This document shows positions 1-7,673 of a stretch of DNA of 15,619 bases, piece by piece. Each line of letters opens with the position of its first letter. Within the stretch, counting starts at the first letter, position 1. This DNA comes from Calditrichota bacterium. Its GTDB lineage: Bacteria > Calditrichota > Calditrichia > RBG-13-44-9. Below the pieces are notes generated by a model. It was not told the origin of the DNA and did no database searches. It saw nothing but the letters and a program-made list of their open reading frames with translations. The position numbers and the translations under genes were made by a program. The DNA lies in NCBI GenBank assembly GCA_024276455.1, contig JAJRXE010000196.1, positions 1-15,619 of the forward strand, read 5' to 3'.

Positions 1-1
1 A

Positions 2-2743
2 TACCGGCAGGAGAAGGGACGAATTCTGAGCATTGGGGGGTTGATTTATTTTGCTCGCAAGAATCACCGGGCGCAACATCTGCGTAAATTAATCGCCAAC
101 GCCTTTTTGTACCTGGCGGGGCGGCTGGACAATTTACCGCGCACTTACTGGGTAAAATCGGATCTAAAACCGCGTTCGTTTCATCCCAAAACTCAAACAA
201 TTCATCCCGGCGAACAACGCCTGCTTTCCGATTTGCCTTCCAGCGGATTGTTGTTGGAGCGGGAGAAAGCCACCTCCAATTTTTTCGATCTGGCCGGGCG
301 CCGGGCTTTGATTATGGGAAAAGAAAAGGGCGGTCTGGACGAGGTCTGGGTGCATCCCATTAGAATTTTGCGCGATTACAAGGTGGCAATTATTCGGCAG
401 GATACCCTGCGCTGGTTGAAGGAGCTTCCGGTACGTATTGAAGTGCGTCCGGAGTCCGTTACCCGTTTCTATGATCTGGGAGACGGGGTTTTGAAGGAAA
501 TGATCTTTCCGTCCCTGAATCGGGGTGGTGGTCTGATCCATTACCAGTGGGAATCGGATCAACCGCTAACCCTGTTTCTGCAGGGACGCTGCGATTTGCG
601 CTGGATGTGGCCTTACAATTACGATGCCCTGGGCGCGGTGTATTTCGGCGCCGATACCACCAGCGGTATCTTCCACGTCCGGGACCGGAGCGGTGATTTT
701 TGTGCCCTTTTTGGAAGCGATGTGAAACCCGACCAAGAGCTGATCGGGGCGTTTAAAGCCGTGCGCTGGTCTCCGCAAAAGCTGGAAGGCGTACCTGGCG
801 ATCTGAATCAGGCTTATTTTGCCGCTCTGTACCCGCTTAACGAAGACAACCATTTCGTTCTCAATTTTGCTTTCGTCGGATCCAATGAAGGGGAAAAAAT
901 TGCCCGAACCGACCTGGCACGGCTCCTGGAACATCCGAAAGAGGAATATGCGCAGTTAACCACACACTATTACAATCTGTTAGCCAGTCGGGTGGAGTTT
1001 CAGACCCCCGACCCGGAATTTAATCGTCTGTGGCAATGGGCTCTGGTGGGTACCGATCGGTTTCTGGTTCACACCCCCGGATTAGGGACTGCCCTGGTGG
1101 CCGGTTACGGCACCACGGCCCGGGGGTGGAACGGTAACCAGAAAATCAGCGGGCGTCCCGGTTACGCCTGGTACTTCGGACGGGATTCCGAATGGGCGGG
1201 ATTGGCCATTGACGCTTACGGGGATGTGGAACTGGTGCGTCAGCAGTTGGAATTCTTGCAAAAATTTCAGGATCTAACCGGGAAGATTTTCCACGAGGTG
1301 TCAACCAGCGGAGTGGTGCATTTTGATGCGGCCGATGCCACCCCGCTGTACGTCATTCTGACGGCTCATTATTTGCGGGCTTCCGGCGACCTGGATTTTA
1401 TTCGCCAAAGCTGGCCCCACCTGGAAAAAGCCATGGCCTTTCTTTACTCCACAGACACAGACAAAGACGGCCTGATTGAAAATACCAACGTGGGGCATGG
1501 CTGGGTGGAAGGTGGTAAGCTCTGGGGGGCTCACACGACCTTTTATCTGGCCGGACTGTGGGCGCGCACCCTTCAGGATGCCGCTTACCTGGCCGGACAG
1601 TTAGGCAAAAACGATTTACGCCTCCGCTACCAGAAGGATGCCCGCCGGGTCGTTGCAAAAATCAATCACGATTACTGGAATCCGAAAACCCGTTTCTTTA
1701 ACTACGGGTTGAAAGCCGACGGAACGTACATGACCGAACCCACCGCGCTGCCGGCGGTGCCCATGTATTTCCGAGTAGTGGACAGCAGTAAAGTAAGCCA
1801 GATGTTGAGCGAATACGCCGACAACGGGTTCACCGCCGATTGGGGAGTGCGCATTCTCAGCCGGCAGTCGCCCCTCTTTAATCCTCGTGGTTACCATTAC
1901 GGTAGTATCTGGCCGCTGTTTACCGGCTGGACGGCCTGTGCCGAGTACGCTTACGGCGATCCGGTGGCCGGATTTACCCATATTTTGAACAATATGTACA
2001 TTAAAAACCACTGGGCCCTGGGGTTTGTGGAGGAGGTCATGAACGGCGCGGTTTACGAACCTTCCGGAGTGTGTGCCCACCAGTGCTGGTCCGAAACCAA
2101 TATTATTCTTCCGGCCATTGAAGGCATGCTGGGCTGGCACCCGGATGCTCCAGCCCATCTTGCCCGTCTGACCCCTCAATTTCCTGCTCAGTGGGATACG
2201 GTGGTGGTTAAGAATCTGCGAGTAGGGGCAGACTACCTGGAATTTCACCAGTACCGGCAGAATGGTCGGGTAACCTACCTTTTTCGGAAGAAAGGCGGAG
2301 GGGAACTGGAAATTCATTTCCGTCCCCAGACTTTCCCGGCCATGCAGGTCACCCATTTGCGGCTGAACGGTATTGAGGTACCTCCGGCCTCCGGGACGGC
2401 TCCATTGGTCTTTACCCTTACCGACACAGCCTCCGTCGAAATGGAATTTCAGGGGGGAATTGCGGTACTTCCCGAAATGCCCCGCCCGAAACCCGGCGAT
2501 CGTTCCCAGGGATACCGGATTGTTCAGGAAAAACTGCAGGGGAAACGTTACGTTTTAAGACTGGCCGGAAAGAGCGGTACCCGGCATGTTTTCCGGGTGC
2601 GTTTGTTTAACCAGGGTATCGAAAAAGTGGAGAAAGCTCGGATTGTGAATCCGGAAAACCAGCAAATATTCGCGCTGGAAGTGTTTTTCCCGGCTTCCCG
2701 GAAATTGTACACCGAGCGTATCGTGGTTGTTTATTTGAAGTAA
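2..2743 (+). CDS. Six-hairpin glycosidase, amylo-alpha-1,6-glucosidase-like (5' partial)
   Basis: Probable glycoside hydrolase of the glycogen-debranching/amylo-alpha-1,6-glucosidase type (COG3408-like, (alpha/alpha)6 barrel). Residues are counted from the TTG at 41. A beta-rich N-terminal region spans about 60-300, the helical barrel about 310-700 and a beta-rich tail about 715-900. Barrel signatures include WYFGRDSEWAG (377-387), ATPLYVILTAHYLRASGDLDF, DKDGLIE (474-480), GHGWVEGG (485-492), YHYGSIWPLFTGW and EEVMNG. E490 and E664/E665 are acidic candidates for catalysis, which is inference. The reading frame is open upstream of 41 to the window edge with no stop, so the true start lies to the left. 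The stretch GRILSIGGLIYF followed by LIANAFLYLAGR resembles the last strand and helix of a ThuA/glutamine-amidotransferase-like domain, suggesting a fusion. A sodium:solute symporter follows after 63 bases, fitting glycan breakdown and uptake. Exact substrate and GH family are unresolved. Confidence 0.8.
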   Translation, partial: YRQEKGRILSIGGLIYFARKNHRAQHLRKLIANAFLYLAGRLDNLPRTYWVKSDLKPRSFHPKTQTIHPGEQRLLSDLPSSGLLLEREKATSNFFDLAGRRALIMGKEKGGLDEVWVHPIRILRDYKVAIIRQDTLRWLKELPVRIEVRPESVTRFYDLGDGVLKEMIFPSLNRGGGLIHYQWESDQPLTLFLQGRCDLRWMWPYNYDALGAVYFGADTTSGIFHVRDRSGDFCALFGSDVKPDQELIGAFKAVRWSPQKLEGVPGDLNQAYFAALYPLNEDNHFVLNFAFVGSNEGEKIARTDLARLLEHPKEEYAQLTTHYYNLLASRVEFQTPDPEFNRLWQWALVGTDRFLVHTPGLGTALVAGYGTTARGWNGNQKISGRPGYAWYFGRDSEWAGLAIDAYGDVELVRQQLEFLQKFQDLTGKIFHEVSTSGVVHFDAADATPLYVILTAHYLRASGDLDFIRQSWPHLEKAMAFLYSTDTDKDGLIENTNVGHGWVEGGKLWGAHTTFYLAGLWARTLQDAAYLAGQLGKNDLRLRYQKDARRVVAKINHDYWNPKTRFFNYGLKADGTYMTEPTALPAVPMYFRVVDSSKVSQMLSEYADNGFTADWGVRILSRQSPLFNPRGYHYGSIWPLFTGWTACAEYAYGDPVAGFTHILNNMYIKNHWALGFVEEVMNGAVYEPSGVCAHQCWSETNIILPAIEGMLGWHPDAPAHLARLTPQFPAQWDTVVVKNLRVGADYLEFHQYRQNGRVTYLFRKKGGGELEIHFRPQTFPAMQVTHLRLNGIEVPPASGTAPLVFTLTDTASVEMEFQGGIAVLPEMPRPKPGDRSQGYRIVQEKLQGKRYVLRLAGKSGTRHVFRVRLFNQGIEKVEKARIVNPENQQIFALEVFFPASRKLYTERIVVVYLK

Positions 2744-2806
2744 GTTTACTGCACCGGGGAGGAAATCGAGCCATTAAAATAGAAAAATAAAACAAAAGGG
2801 AGTGCT

Positions 2807-4468
2807 ATGGAAGCAATTGGACTCACTCTGGTGGATTGGATTATTATTGCCGTCTATTTTGGGTTTGTGCTGGGAATTGGGTTGTATTTGCGCCGTTTTA
2901 CTAAAAACGAGGAGGATTTTTTCCTGGCCGGCCGGAAAAATAGTTCCTGGGTAGCCGGATTGGCCTTCCTCTCGGCAAACCTGGGGGCGCTGGAGTTGCT
3001 GGGAATGACCGGCAACACCTTTAAGTACGGCATGTACGTGGCCCATTTTTACTGGATCGGGGCGATTCCAGCCATGCTCTTTTTGGGGCTTTACATGATG
3101 CCCTTTTATTACAGCAGCCGAATTAAATCCGTCCCCGGTTACCTGAAACTGCGCTTCGACGAAAAAACCCGGGTGTTGAACGCTATTTCCTTTGCCATCA
3201 TGACTCTGCTGGTTTCGGGAATTAACCTGTACGCCATGGCACTGGTATTGCACACCTTTTTGGGCTGGAACTGGGATGCCAGCATGTGGGCTTCGGCGGT
3301 TACCGTGGCCATGTACGTGACTTTAAGCGGACTCATGTCGGCTATTTTTACGGAAATCATTCAGTTCTTCCTGATCTGGTTCGGATTATTCCTGGTGTCT
3401 GTGCTGGGGATTGTAGAAATCGGGGGGATTAACGAAATATTTGCCCGCATTCCCGAGGCTTATGCCAAACTCTGGTCCACTTCGGCGGATCCTACTCAGA
3501 ACGGGATGATGGTCACCTGGGGCGGGATTGTGCTGGGACTTGGTTTCGTGCTTTCTTTCGGTTACTGGACGACCGATTTTCTGGTCGTTCAACGAGCGTT
3601 TTCAGCCAAAAATTTGCGCTCCGCCCGCATGACTCCCATCATTGCCTCCTTTTTTAAAATGGCACTACCTTTCATCGTCATCATGGGGGGATTGATTGCG
3701 CTGGTGCTGGCGAAAGATCCCTCCAGCGGATTTTCCCTGTTAAAAGACGGTGGTAAGGTGAATTACGATTCGGCGCTTCCCATGCTAATCGCCCGCTACT
3801 ACCCGCCGGGATTGGTGGGATTGGGAATCACGGCTTTGCTGGCGGGATTCATGGCCGGGCAGGCCGGCAACATCAGCGCCTTTAACACGGTGTGGACCTA
3901 CGACATCTACCACTCGGTGATTAACAAAAAAGCCTCTTCTGAACATTTGCTCTGGATGGGGCGGGTGGCAACTATTGCGGGAATTGTAATCAGCGTGGGA
4001 ACAGCCTACTGGGCTAAAAGCATGCCCACCATCATGGATTACATGCAGGCCATCTTCTCCTGGGTGAATGCACCCCTCTTTGCCACCATGTTGCTGGGAA
4101 TGTTTGTAAAATGGATTACCCCTAACGGTGCTTTCTGGGGCTTACTGGCCGGAATGGGCTCTTCGTTCGGAATGTTTTTAGCCGTCAAATTCGAATGGAT
4201 TTCCAAGAGTGCCATCACTCTGTCGAATGTAGCCAGCGATATGGCGGCCAATTTCTGGCGTGCCTGGTGGGCCTGGCTCATCTGTTTCGGGGTCACCATT
4301 CTGGTAAGCTTGTTTACAAAAAAGAAACCGGAAAAGGAACTGGTGGGATTGGTGAAAGGACTGACGGAAGAAACGGTGGACGAACCGGTACCGTTGCTGA
4401 AAAAGCCGGAATTCTGGGGGGCCATTTCGCTGCTGATTTTAATTGCCCTGAATATTTATTTCTGGTAA
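2807..4468 (+). CDS. SSS-family sodium:solute symporter (SGLT-like)
   Basis: Inner-membrane Na+-coupled solute importer of the solute:sodium symporter family, 553 residues, with roughly 13-14 hydrophobic segments by eye. Family marks include SANLGALELLGMTG (56-69), corresponding to the unwound TM1 region of vSGLT-type carriers. GLMSAIFTEIIQ (about 175-186) matches the family pattern GL.a...TD..Q. ISAFNTVWTYDIY (about 356-368) matches the Na+-site helix ISs.sT.fT.DiY. The start ATG at 2807 is preceded by AAGGGAG with a 4-base spacer. The C-terminal tail has a charged cytoplasmic stretch and one last helix (LLILIALNIYFW). It follows a glycosidase, so a sugar or sugar derivative is the likely substrate, but the sequence does not prove this. 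Downstream is a tiny membrane protein that may be functionally linked. Confidence 0.9.
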   Translation: MEAIGLTLVDWIIIAVYFGFVLGIGLYLRRFTKNEEDFFLAGRKNSSWVAGLAFLSANLGALELLGMTGNTFKYGMYVAHFYWIGAIPAMLFLGLYMMPFYYSSRIKSVPGYLKLRFDEKTRVLNAISFAIMTLLVSGINLYAMALVLHTFLGWNWDASMWASAVTVAMYVTLSGLMSAIFTEIIQFFLIWFGLFLVSVLGIVEIGGINEIFARIPEAYAKLWSTSADPTQNGMMVTWGGIVLGLGFVLSFGYWTTDFLVVQRAFSAKNLRSARMTPIIASFFKMALPFIVIMGGLIALVLAKDPSSGFSLLKDGGKVNYDSALPMLIARYYPPGLVGLGITALLAGFMAGQAGNISAFNTVWTYDIYHSVINKKASSEHLLWMGRVATIAGIVISVGTAYWAKSMPTIMDYMQAIFSWVNAPLFATMLLGMFVKWITPNGAFWGLLAGMGSSFGMFLAVKFEWISKSAITLSNVASDMAANFWRAWWAWLICFGVTILVSLFTKKKPEKELVGLVKGLTEETVDEPVPLLKKPEFWGAISLLILIALNIYFW

Positions 4469-4523
4469 TCGGCCTGTTCCCGGTCGAAACGGATAAGTGG
4501 AATAGAAGAGGAGGAAATCATAC

Positions 4524-4727
4524 ATGAAACCCATCTGGTATTTTGTGGGACTGGTTCTGGTGGCAATGGGCGGACTCATCATGTTAAGCGGGATTTACTA
4601 CCTTGCCACCGGAAATTACCACCAGACCGTTCTGGCGAATCTTCACCCGGAAATCTGGTGGAGTGGCGTCATGATTATCGTGGGGGTGGTATTTTTAATT
4701 CTTAGCCGCAACATGATTGTGGAGTAG
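4524..4727 (+). CDS. Small two-helix membrane protein
   Basis: A 67-residue protein of unknown function. It has two hydrophobic helices, about residues 5-27 (YFVGLVLVAMGGLIMLSGIY) and 45-61 (WWSGVMIIVGVVFLIL). A short polar loop with NYHQTVLANLHPE joins them. Its start is well supported: AGGAGG at 4509-4514 lies 9 bases before the ATG, the best ribosome binding site in the window, so it is probably well expressed. It lies 55 bases after the symporter gene and in the same direction. Some SSS carriers use a small second subunit (DUF4212 type), but I do not see that family's sequence here. A role as an accessory subunit is therefore only a suggestion from position. Confidence 0.75.
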   Translation: MKPIWYFVGLVLVAMGGLIMLSGIYYLATGNYHQTVLANLHPEIWWSGVMIIVGVVFLILSRNMIVE

Positions 4728-4759
4728 TCCCGGGATTCAGACCTTCCCAGCCTTTTTAC

Positions 4760-4839
4760 GGGGCAAAGGCGCGAAAACATTCTTGCGTCCCCATTTGTCC
4801 CATTGGTCCGTCAGAAGGCAACCCTGGTGGTGGTTGCCT
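4760..4839 (+). promoter_or_regulatory. Two inverted repeats in the leader of the APC permease gene
   Basis: The 188-base gap 4728-4915 contains two potential RNA hairpins. The first pairs GGGG (4760-4763) and GCGC (4769-4772) with GCGT (4785-4788) and CCCC (4789-4792), leaving a 5-base bulge (CAAAG) on the 5' side. The second is a perfect 8-bp stem, AGGCAACC (4816-4823) with GGTTGCCT (4832-4839), and an 8-base loop. Neither is followed by a U-run, so simple intrinsic termination is unlikely. I could not match the stretch to a known riboswitch consensus. It may be a leader structure controlling the downstream permease, or chance pairing. Confidence 0.3.
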
Positions 4840-4915
4840 CCGGTGGGCGGGAACGTCCTGAACCGGAAAAGACCCGAAATTCATTGGATTGAATAACGGT
4901 AACGGTGAGGCTTTA

Positions 4916-6259
4916 ATGACGGAAGAAAAACAGGCTCCGCAACTGCAACGAAAGTTGAATCGGTTCGATCTGACCATCATCGTCATCGGTTCGGTTATTG
5001 GGTCGGGAATTTTCTTAACACCTTCGGGCATTGCCCAGGTGTTACCCTCGGCTTTTCTAATTCTGCTCGTCTGGGTAGTGGGCGGCTTGCTGGCTCTGGC
5101 CGGTGCCCTGACCTTCGCCGAGTTGGGCGCCATGATGCCCGATGCCGGCGGAGTGTACGTGTTTTTAAATCGCGCTTACGGCGGACTCTTCGGATTCCTT
5201 TACGGCTGGGCGTACTTTACGGTGGTGAACACCGGCGGTTTGGCGGCGCTCAGCATCGCTTTTGCCACCTATCTGGGGGTATTCGTTCCCCTCACCGCCA
5301 CCACGGTGAAAATGGTGGCCATTGCGGGGTTGCTGCTGTTAACGGCCGTAAATTTTTTCGGGGTTAAATCCGGGGGAATCCTGGCAGACGTGCTTACCAT
5401 TTTGAAACTGGTGGGAATTTTCGGGGTGATTGTGGTGGGTTTCTATTGGGGCGATCCCTCTCGAGTGGATTTTTCTACCCTTTTACCGAAAGAAGATTTT
5501 CATCTTTGGAGTGCGCTGGCGCTGGCGATGGTGGGAGTCTTGTGGTCTTATGGCGGCTGGCAGCACGCTACCTATGTGGCCGGAGAAGCAAAAGATCAAA
5601 GCCGTAATATCCCGCTGGCTCTGGTTAGCGGTACCGCGGTGGTCACTCTAATCTATTTGCTGATTAATCTATCGTACATGTATTTGTTGCCTCTGAATGA
5701 AATTGCCCAGTCGGAGCAATTGGCTTCCGAGGCGGTAAGCCGCATTTTTGGACCGCTGGGTGGCCAATTTATTGCCGTCGCTATCTTCATCTCCGTTTTT
5801 GGTACCGCCGGCATTTACACCATGACGGCACCCCGAATTTATTACGCCATGGCACGGGATGGCGTCTTCTTTAAGAAGGTGGCGGAAATCCACCCCCGCT
5901 ACCATGTGCCCACCTTTGCCATTTTGTTTCAAACCCTCTGGGCGATTGTGCTCATTCTCAGCGGCACTTTTTACCAGCTGATTACCTATGTGGCCTTTAC
6001 AGACTGGATTTTCTTTGCCATGACCGGCGCCAGTATTTTTCTGTTCCGCCGCCGCCAGCCCCATGCCCGGCGACCTTACCGGACTCCCGGTTATCCCCTC
6101 ACACCAATTTTCTTTGTCGCCGTGTCAGTCTGGTTTGTATTGAATACTCTGATTAGCGCTCCGGTACAATCTCTGGCCGGATTAACCTTTTTAGCGGCCG
6201 GGGTCCCAATTTATTATTTGTGGAAGCGGCAACATTGGAATCCGGGGAGCGAAAAGTAG
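4916..6259 (+). CDS. APC-superfamily amino acid permease (LAT/SteT-like)
   Basis: Inner-membrane amino acid transporter of the amino acid-polyamine-organocation family, 447 residues, about 12 helices. The diagnostic TM1 motif GSVIGSGIF is at residues 25-33. GGLFGFLYGWAYF, LWSYGGWQHATYVAGE and YYAMARDGVFFKKVAEIHP are typical of the LAT/SLC7-like bacterial members such as the Ser/Thr exchanger SteT. I chose ATG 4916, which has GGTGAGG about 6 bases upstream, over the in-frame TTG at 4889, which lacks a ribosome binding site. The protein ends with a basic tail after the last helix. Substrate cannot be read from sequence. It lies downstream of the symporter and small membrane protein in the same direction, but the 188-base gap with hairpins suggests separate regulation. 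Confidence 0.9.
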   Translation: MTEEKQAPQLQRKLNRFDLTIIVIGSVIGSGIFLTPSGIAQVLPSAFLILLVWVVGGLLALAGALTFAELGAMMPDAGGVYVFLNRAYGGLFGFLYGWAYFTVVNTGGLAALSIAFATYLGVFVPLTATTVKMVAIAGLLLLTAVNFFGVKSGGILADVLTILKLVGIFGVIVVGFYWGDPSRVDFSTLLPKEDFHLWSALALAMVGVLWSYGGWQHATYVAGEAKDQSRNIPLALVSGTAVVTLIYLLINLSYMYLLPLNEIAQSEQLASEAVSRIFGPLGGQFIAVAIFISVFGTAGIYTMTAPRIYYAMARDGVFFKKVAEIHPRYHVPTFAILFQTLWAIVLILSGTFYQLITYVAFTDWIFFAMTGASIFLFRRRQPHARRPYRTPGYPLTPIFFVAVSVWFVLNTLISAPVQSLAGLTFLAAGVPIYYLWKRQHWNPGSEK

Positions 6260-6582
6260 CCGGGGAACCAGGTATTTTCGCCGGAATGTTCAGCCGGGTT
6301 TCAGAAATCCACGGACGGGGAGGAGAGAGCCTGGCGGAAGCCAGAAGGGATTCCCCGAGCAGGCTTTTCCGGCCAAAACCGTCCTTCTCCTTCATTTTAC
6401 TCGTGAGAGAAACTTCCTGGTGGTTGATTTTCCCGGAGTGAAATATTTTTCTCGAACCATCCGGCAGATTTGGGCATCTTCCGGTAAAATAGCGGATCTG
6501 CTTTTCTGGCAAGAAATCTTCTTTTCCATTTTTATTCCTTCGGAAATCCCTTTAATTTTAATCCCTTGAGGCGGGAATTAAA
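6260..6582 (+). other. 323-base gene-free region with nested inverted repeats
   Basis: No convincing coding sequence is visible on either strand; short open frames here lack ribosome binding sites and protein-like composition. Three nested or alternative pairings cluster at 6313-6384. GGACGG (6313-6318) can pair with CCGTCC (6379-6384). CGGGGA (6316-6321) can pair with TCCCCG (6352-6357). CTGGC (6331-6335) pairs with GCCAG (6340-6344) across a GGAA tetraloop of the GNRA class. The first two share bases and so compete. The region could be a structured 5' leader or a small RNA. A further hairpin at its 3' end is listed separately. Confidence 0.35.
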
Positions 6583-6583
6583 A
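6556..6583 (+). promoter_or_regulatory. Inverted repeat enclosing the ribosome binding site of the metallophosphatase gene
   Basis: TTTTAATCCC (6556-6565) can pair with GGGAATTAAAA (6573-6583), with a single bulged base and a 7-base loop TTGAGGC. The loop contains GAGG, the only plausible Shine-Dalgarno for ATG 6583, and the right arm ends on the A of that ATG. If it forms in the mRNA, the initiation region would be held in a weak, AU-rich stem. A translational on/off or temperature-sensitive role is inference from position only. Confidence 0.35.
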
Positions 6584-7512
6584 TGGGTAACATGTTTTCC
6601 ATGGGAAGAGATTCGGGAGTAAAAAATGGGTTCGGATGGATTGGTCGGTTAATCTGGCCGATTCTTTTCTGGATTTCGCTGGGCTGGGGCCAAAGCATTC
6701 ATCTGGCTTACACCTCCAACTTAAATTGCAACCTGGAAACCTGCCATTGCGGGGGCAATGACCTGGGAGGCATGGTGCAGTTGTTGAATGCAGTGGATTC
6801 CCTGCGTGCCCGTTACTCGGATTTAATTCTGCTGGACAGCGGCGATTTTTTGAACACTTACACGTTGCCGCTGGCAAATGAGGTAATGATTGAACTGGTG
6901 GCGGCTGCGAAATACGATGTTTTAAATGCCGGTGACCAGGAGTTCGTGGAAGGAATCGACTTTTTACTGCCCCGGGTGAAGCGGTTTAACCTGCCAATGA
7001 TTTCGGCGAGCATTGTAAGGCGGGAGAGCCGCAAGCGCTTATTTCCGGCCTATCGGATTTTGCAGAGAAACGGCCTGCGGGTGGCCATTGTGGGAGTGGT
7101 GCCCCCCCAATCGTTTGATTTCATTGAGGAACCCGCGGTGCACATTCGGCAGTTAACCCCGGTGCTGAAAAAAATATTGCCGGAAATCACAGAAAAGAGC
7201 GATCTGGTAGTGCTGCTGTTGCACGCCGGAGATTGGGCGGCGGAACCATTACTCCAAACGTTTCCGGAGCTAAATGTGGTGATTTGTGGACATACCCAGG
7301 AGAAAGTTTCCCGTCGGTATCGGGGAAAGCTTATTGTTCAAGCGGGACAGGATGGCGAGTATTTAGGGCTGCTCACCGTAGATAAAAAGAAAGGCGGCGG
7401 ATTTAAAATCAGCAATCAATTTATGCCGGTGGGACCCGAATATAAAGAAAATCGCTGGGCGAGAGAAAGAGTCAATCAGTACTACGAGAGCCTGAAAGAA
7501 AAAATCCGCTAA
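6583..7512 (+). CDS. Secreted 5'-nucleotidase-like metallophosphatase with degenerate metal site
   Basis: A 309-residue protein with the fold signature of calcineurin-like phosphoesterases of the UshA/5'-nucleotidase type, N-terminal catalytic domain only. Residues 20-37 form a hydrophobic signal peptide (LIWPILFWISLGWGQ), so it acts outside the cytoplasm. Retained motifs are LLDSGDF (D85, D88), LLLHAG (H214) and VICGHTQ (H237). Expected motifs that are changed: the first strand has YTSNLNCNLETCHCGG instead of a DxH-containing one, GNHEF became GDQEF (118-121), and GHTH became GHTQ. Cysteines C49, C54 and C56 sit where the DxH region would be. Similar Cys-bearing relatives exist in several phyla as far as I recall. 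Either it has a different metal site or it is a non-catalytic binding protein. ATGs at 6592 and 6601 are alternative in-frame starts. Confidence 0.8.
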   Translation: MGNMFSMGRDSGVKNGFGWIGRLIWPILFWISLGWGQSIHLAYTSNLNCNLETCHCGGNDLGGMVQLLNAVDSLRARYSDLILLDSGDFLNTYTLPLANEVMIELVAAAKYDVLNAGDQEFVEGIDFLLPRVKRFNLPMISASIVRRESRKRLFPAYRILQRNGLRVAIVGVVPPQSFDFIEEPAVHIRQLTPVLKKILPEITEKSDLVVLLLHAGDWAAEPLLQTFPELNVVICGHTQEKVSRRYRGKLIVQAGQDGEYLGLLTVDKKKGGGFKISNQFMPVGPEYKENRWARERVNQYYESLKEKIR

Positions 7513-7541
7513 CATACTACGGTGAAAACTAAAGAATGGTC

Positions 7542-7557
7542 CCGGAAAAAGTTCCGG
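7542..7557 (+). promoter_or_regulatory. Perfect 6-bp hairpin between metallophosphatase and trpD
   Basis: CCGGAA (7542-7547) pairs with TTCCGG (7552-7557) around an AAAG loop, 29 bases after the metallophosphatase stop. What follows is purine-rich (GAGGAGAGGGG), not a U-run, so it is not a standard intrinsic terminator. It may protect the 3' end of the upstream transcript or belong to the trpD leader. Confidence 0.35.
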
Positions 7558-7574
7558 CATGAGGAGAGGGGAAA

Positions 7575-7604
7575 ATGAAACAAAATTGTGCTTTGGGAAT
7601 CTAA
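7575..7604 (+). CDS. Possible 9-residue leader peptide upstream of trpD
   Basis: A short frame encoding MKQNCALGI begins at an ATG preceded by the very strong purine tract GGAGAGGGG (7563-7571) and ends at TAA, with a second in-frame stop, TAA or TAG-like, not needed. The ribosome binding site is better than that of trpD itself. It contains no Trp codon, so it does not resemble a classical trp attenuator; it contains one Cys and one Leu codon. It lies between two potential hairpins. It may be a translated regulatory ORF, or the purine tract may be there for another reason. Confidence 0.25.
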   Translation: MKQNCALGI

Positions 7605-7611
7605 TAAGCAA

Positions 7612-7646
7612 CCCTGCTGGGGAGAAAAACCGGGCAGGGGCGCTGC
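7612..7646 (+). promoter_or_regulatory. Competing hairpins in the trpD leader
   Basis: CCCTGC (7612-7617) can pair with GCAGGG (7634-7639), giving a 6-bp stem with a 16-base loop. The same right arm, GCAG (7634-7637), can instead pair with CTGC (7643-7646). The two pairings exclude each other. This starts 8 bases after the possible leader peptide's stop codon and 28 bases before the trpD start. Such an arrangement is suggestive of a switch, but the stems are short and no U-run follows. Confidence 0.25.
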
Positions 7647-7673
7647 GAGTACTCTTAAATCGAGGTGAAAATC

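Noticed and set aside
1616..2356. Long open frame on the minus strand (246 codons)
   Set aside because: It is fully antisense to the glycosidase barrel, whose motifs are clear; the translation looks unlike a protein family.
4524..4727. DUF4212-type symporter small subunit
   Set aside because: Position next to an SSS carrier fits, but the sequence does not show that family's typical N-terminal pattern as I know it.
4728..4915. Known riboswitch (c-di-GMP, c-di-AMP, lysine, TPP, cobalamin considered)
   Set aside because: None of the conserved core sequences of these classes could be matched by eye.
7575..7604. Classical trp attenuator leader peptide
   Set aside because: There is no Trp codon in the short frame and no U-run after any hairpin, so the standard mechanism does not apply; retained only as a possible regulatory ORF.
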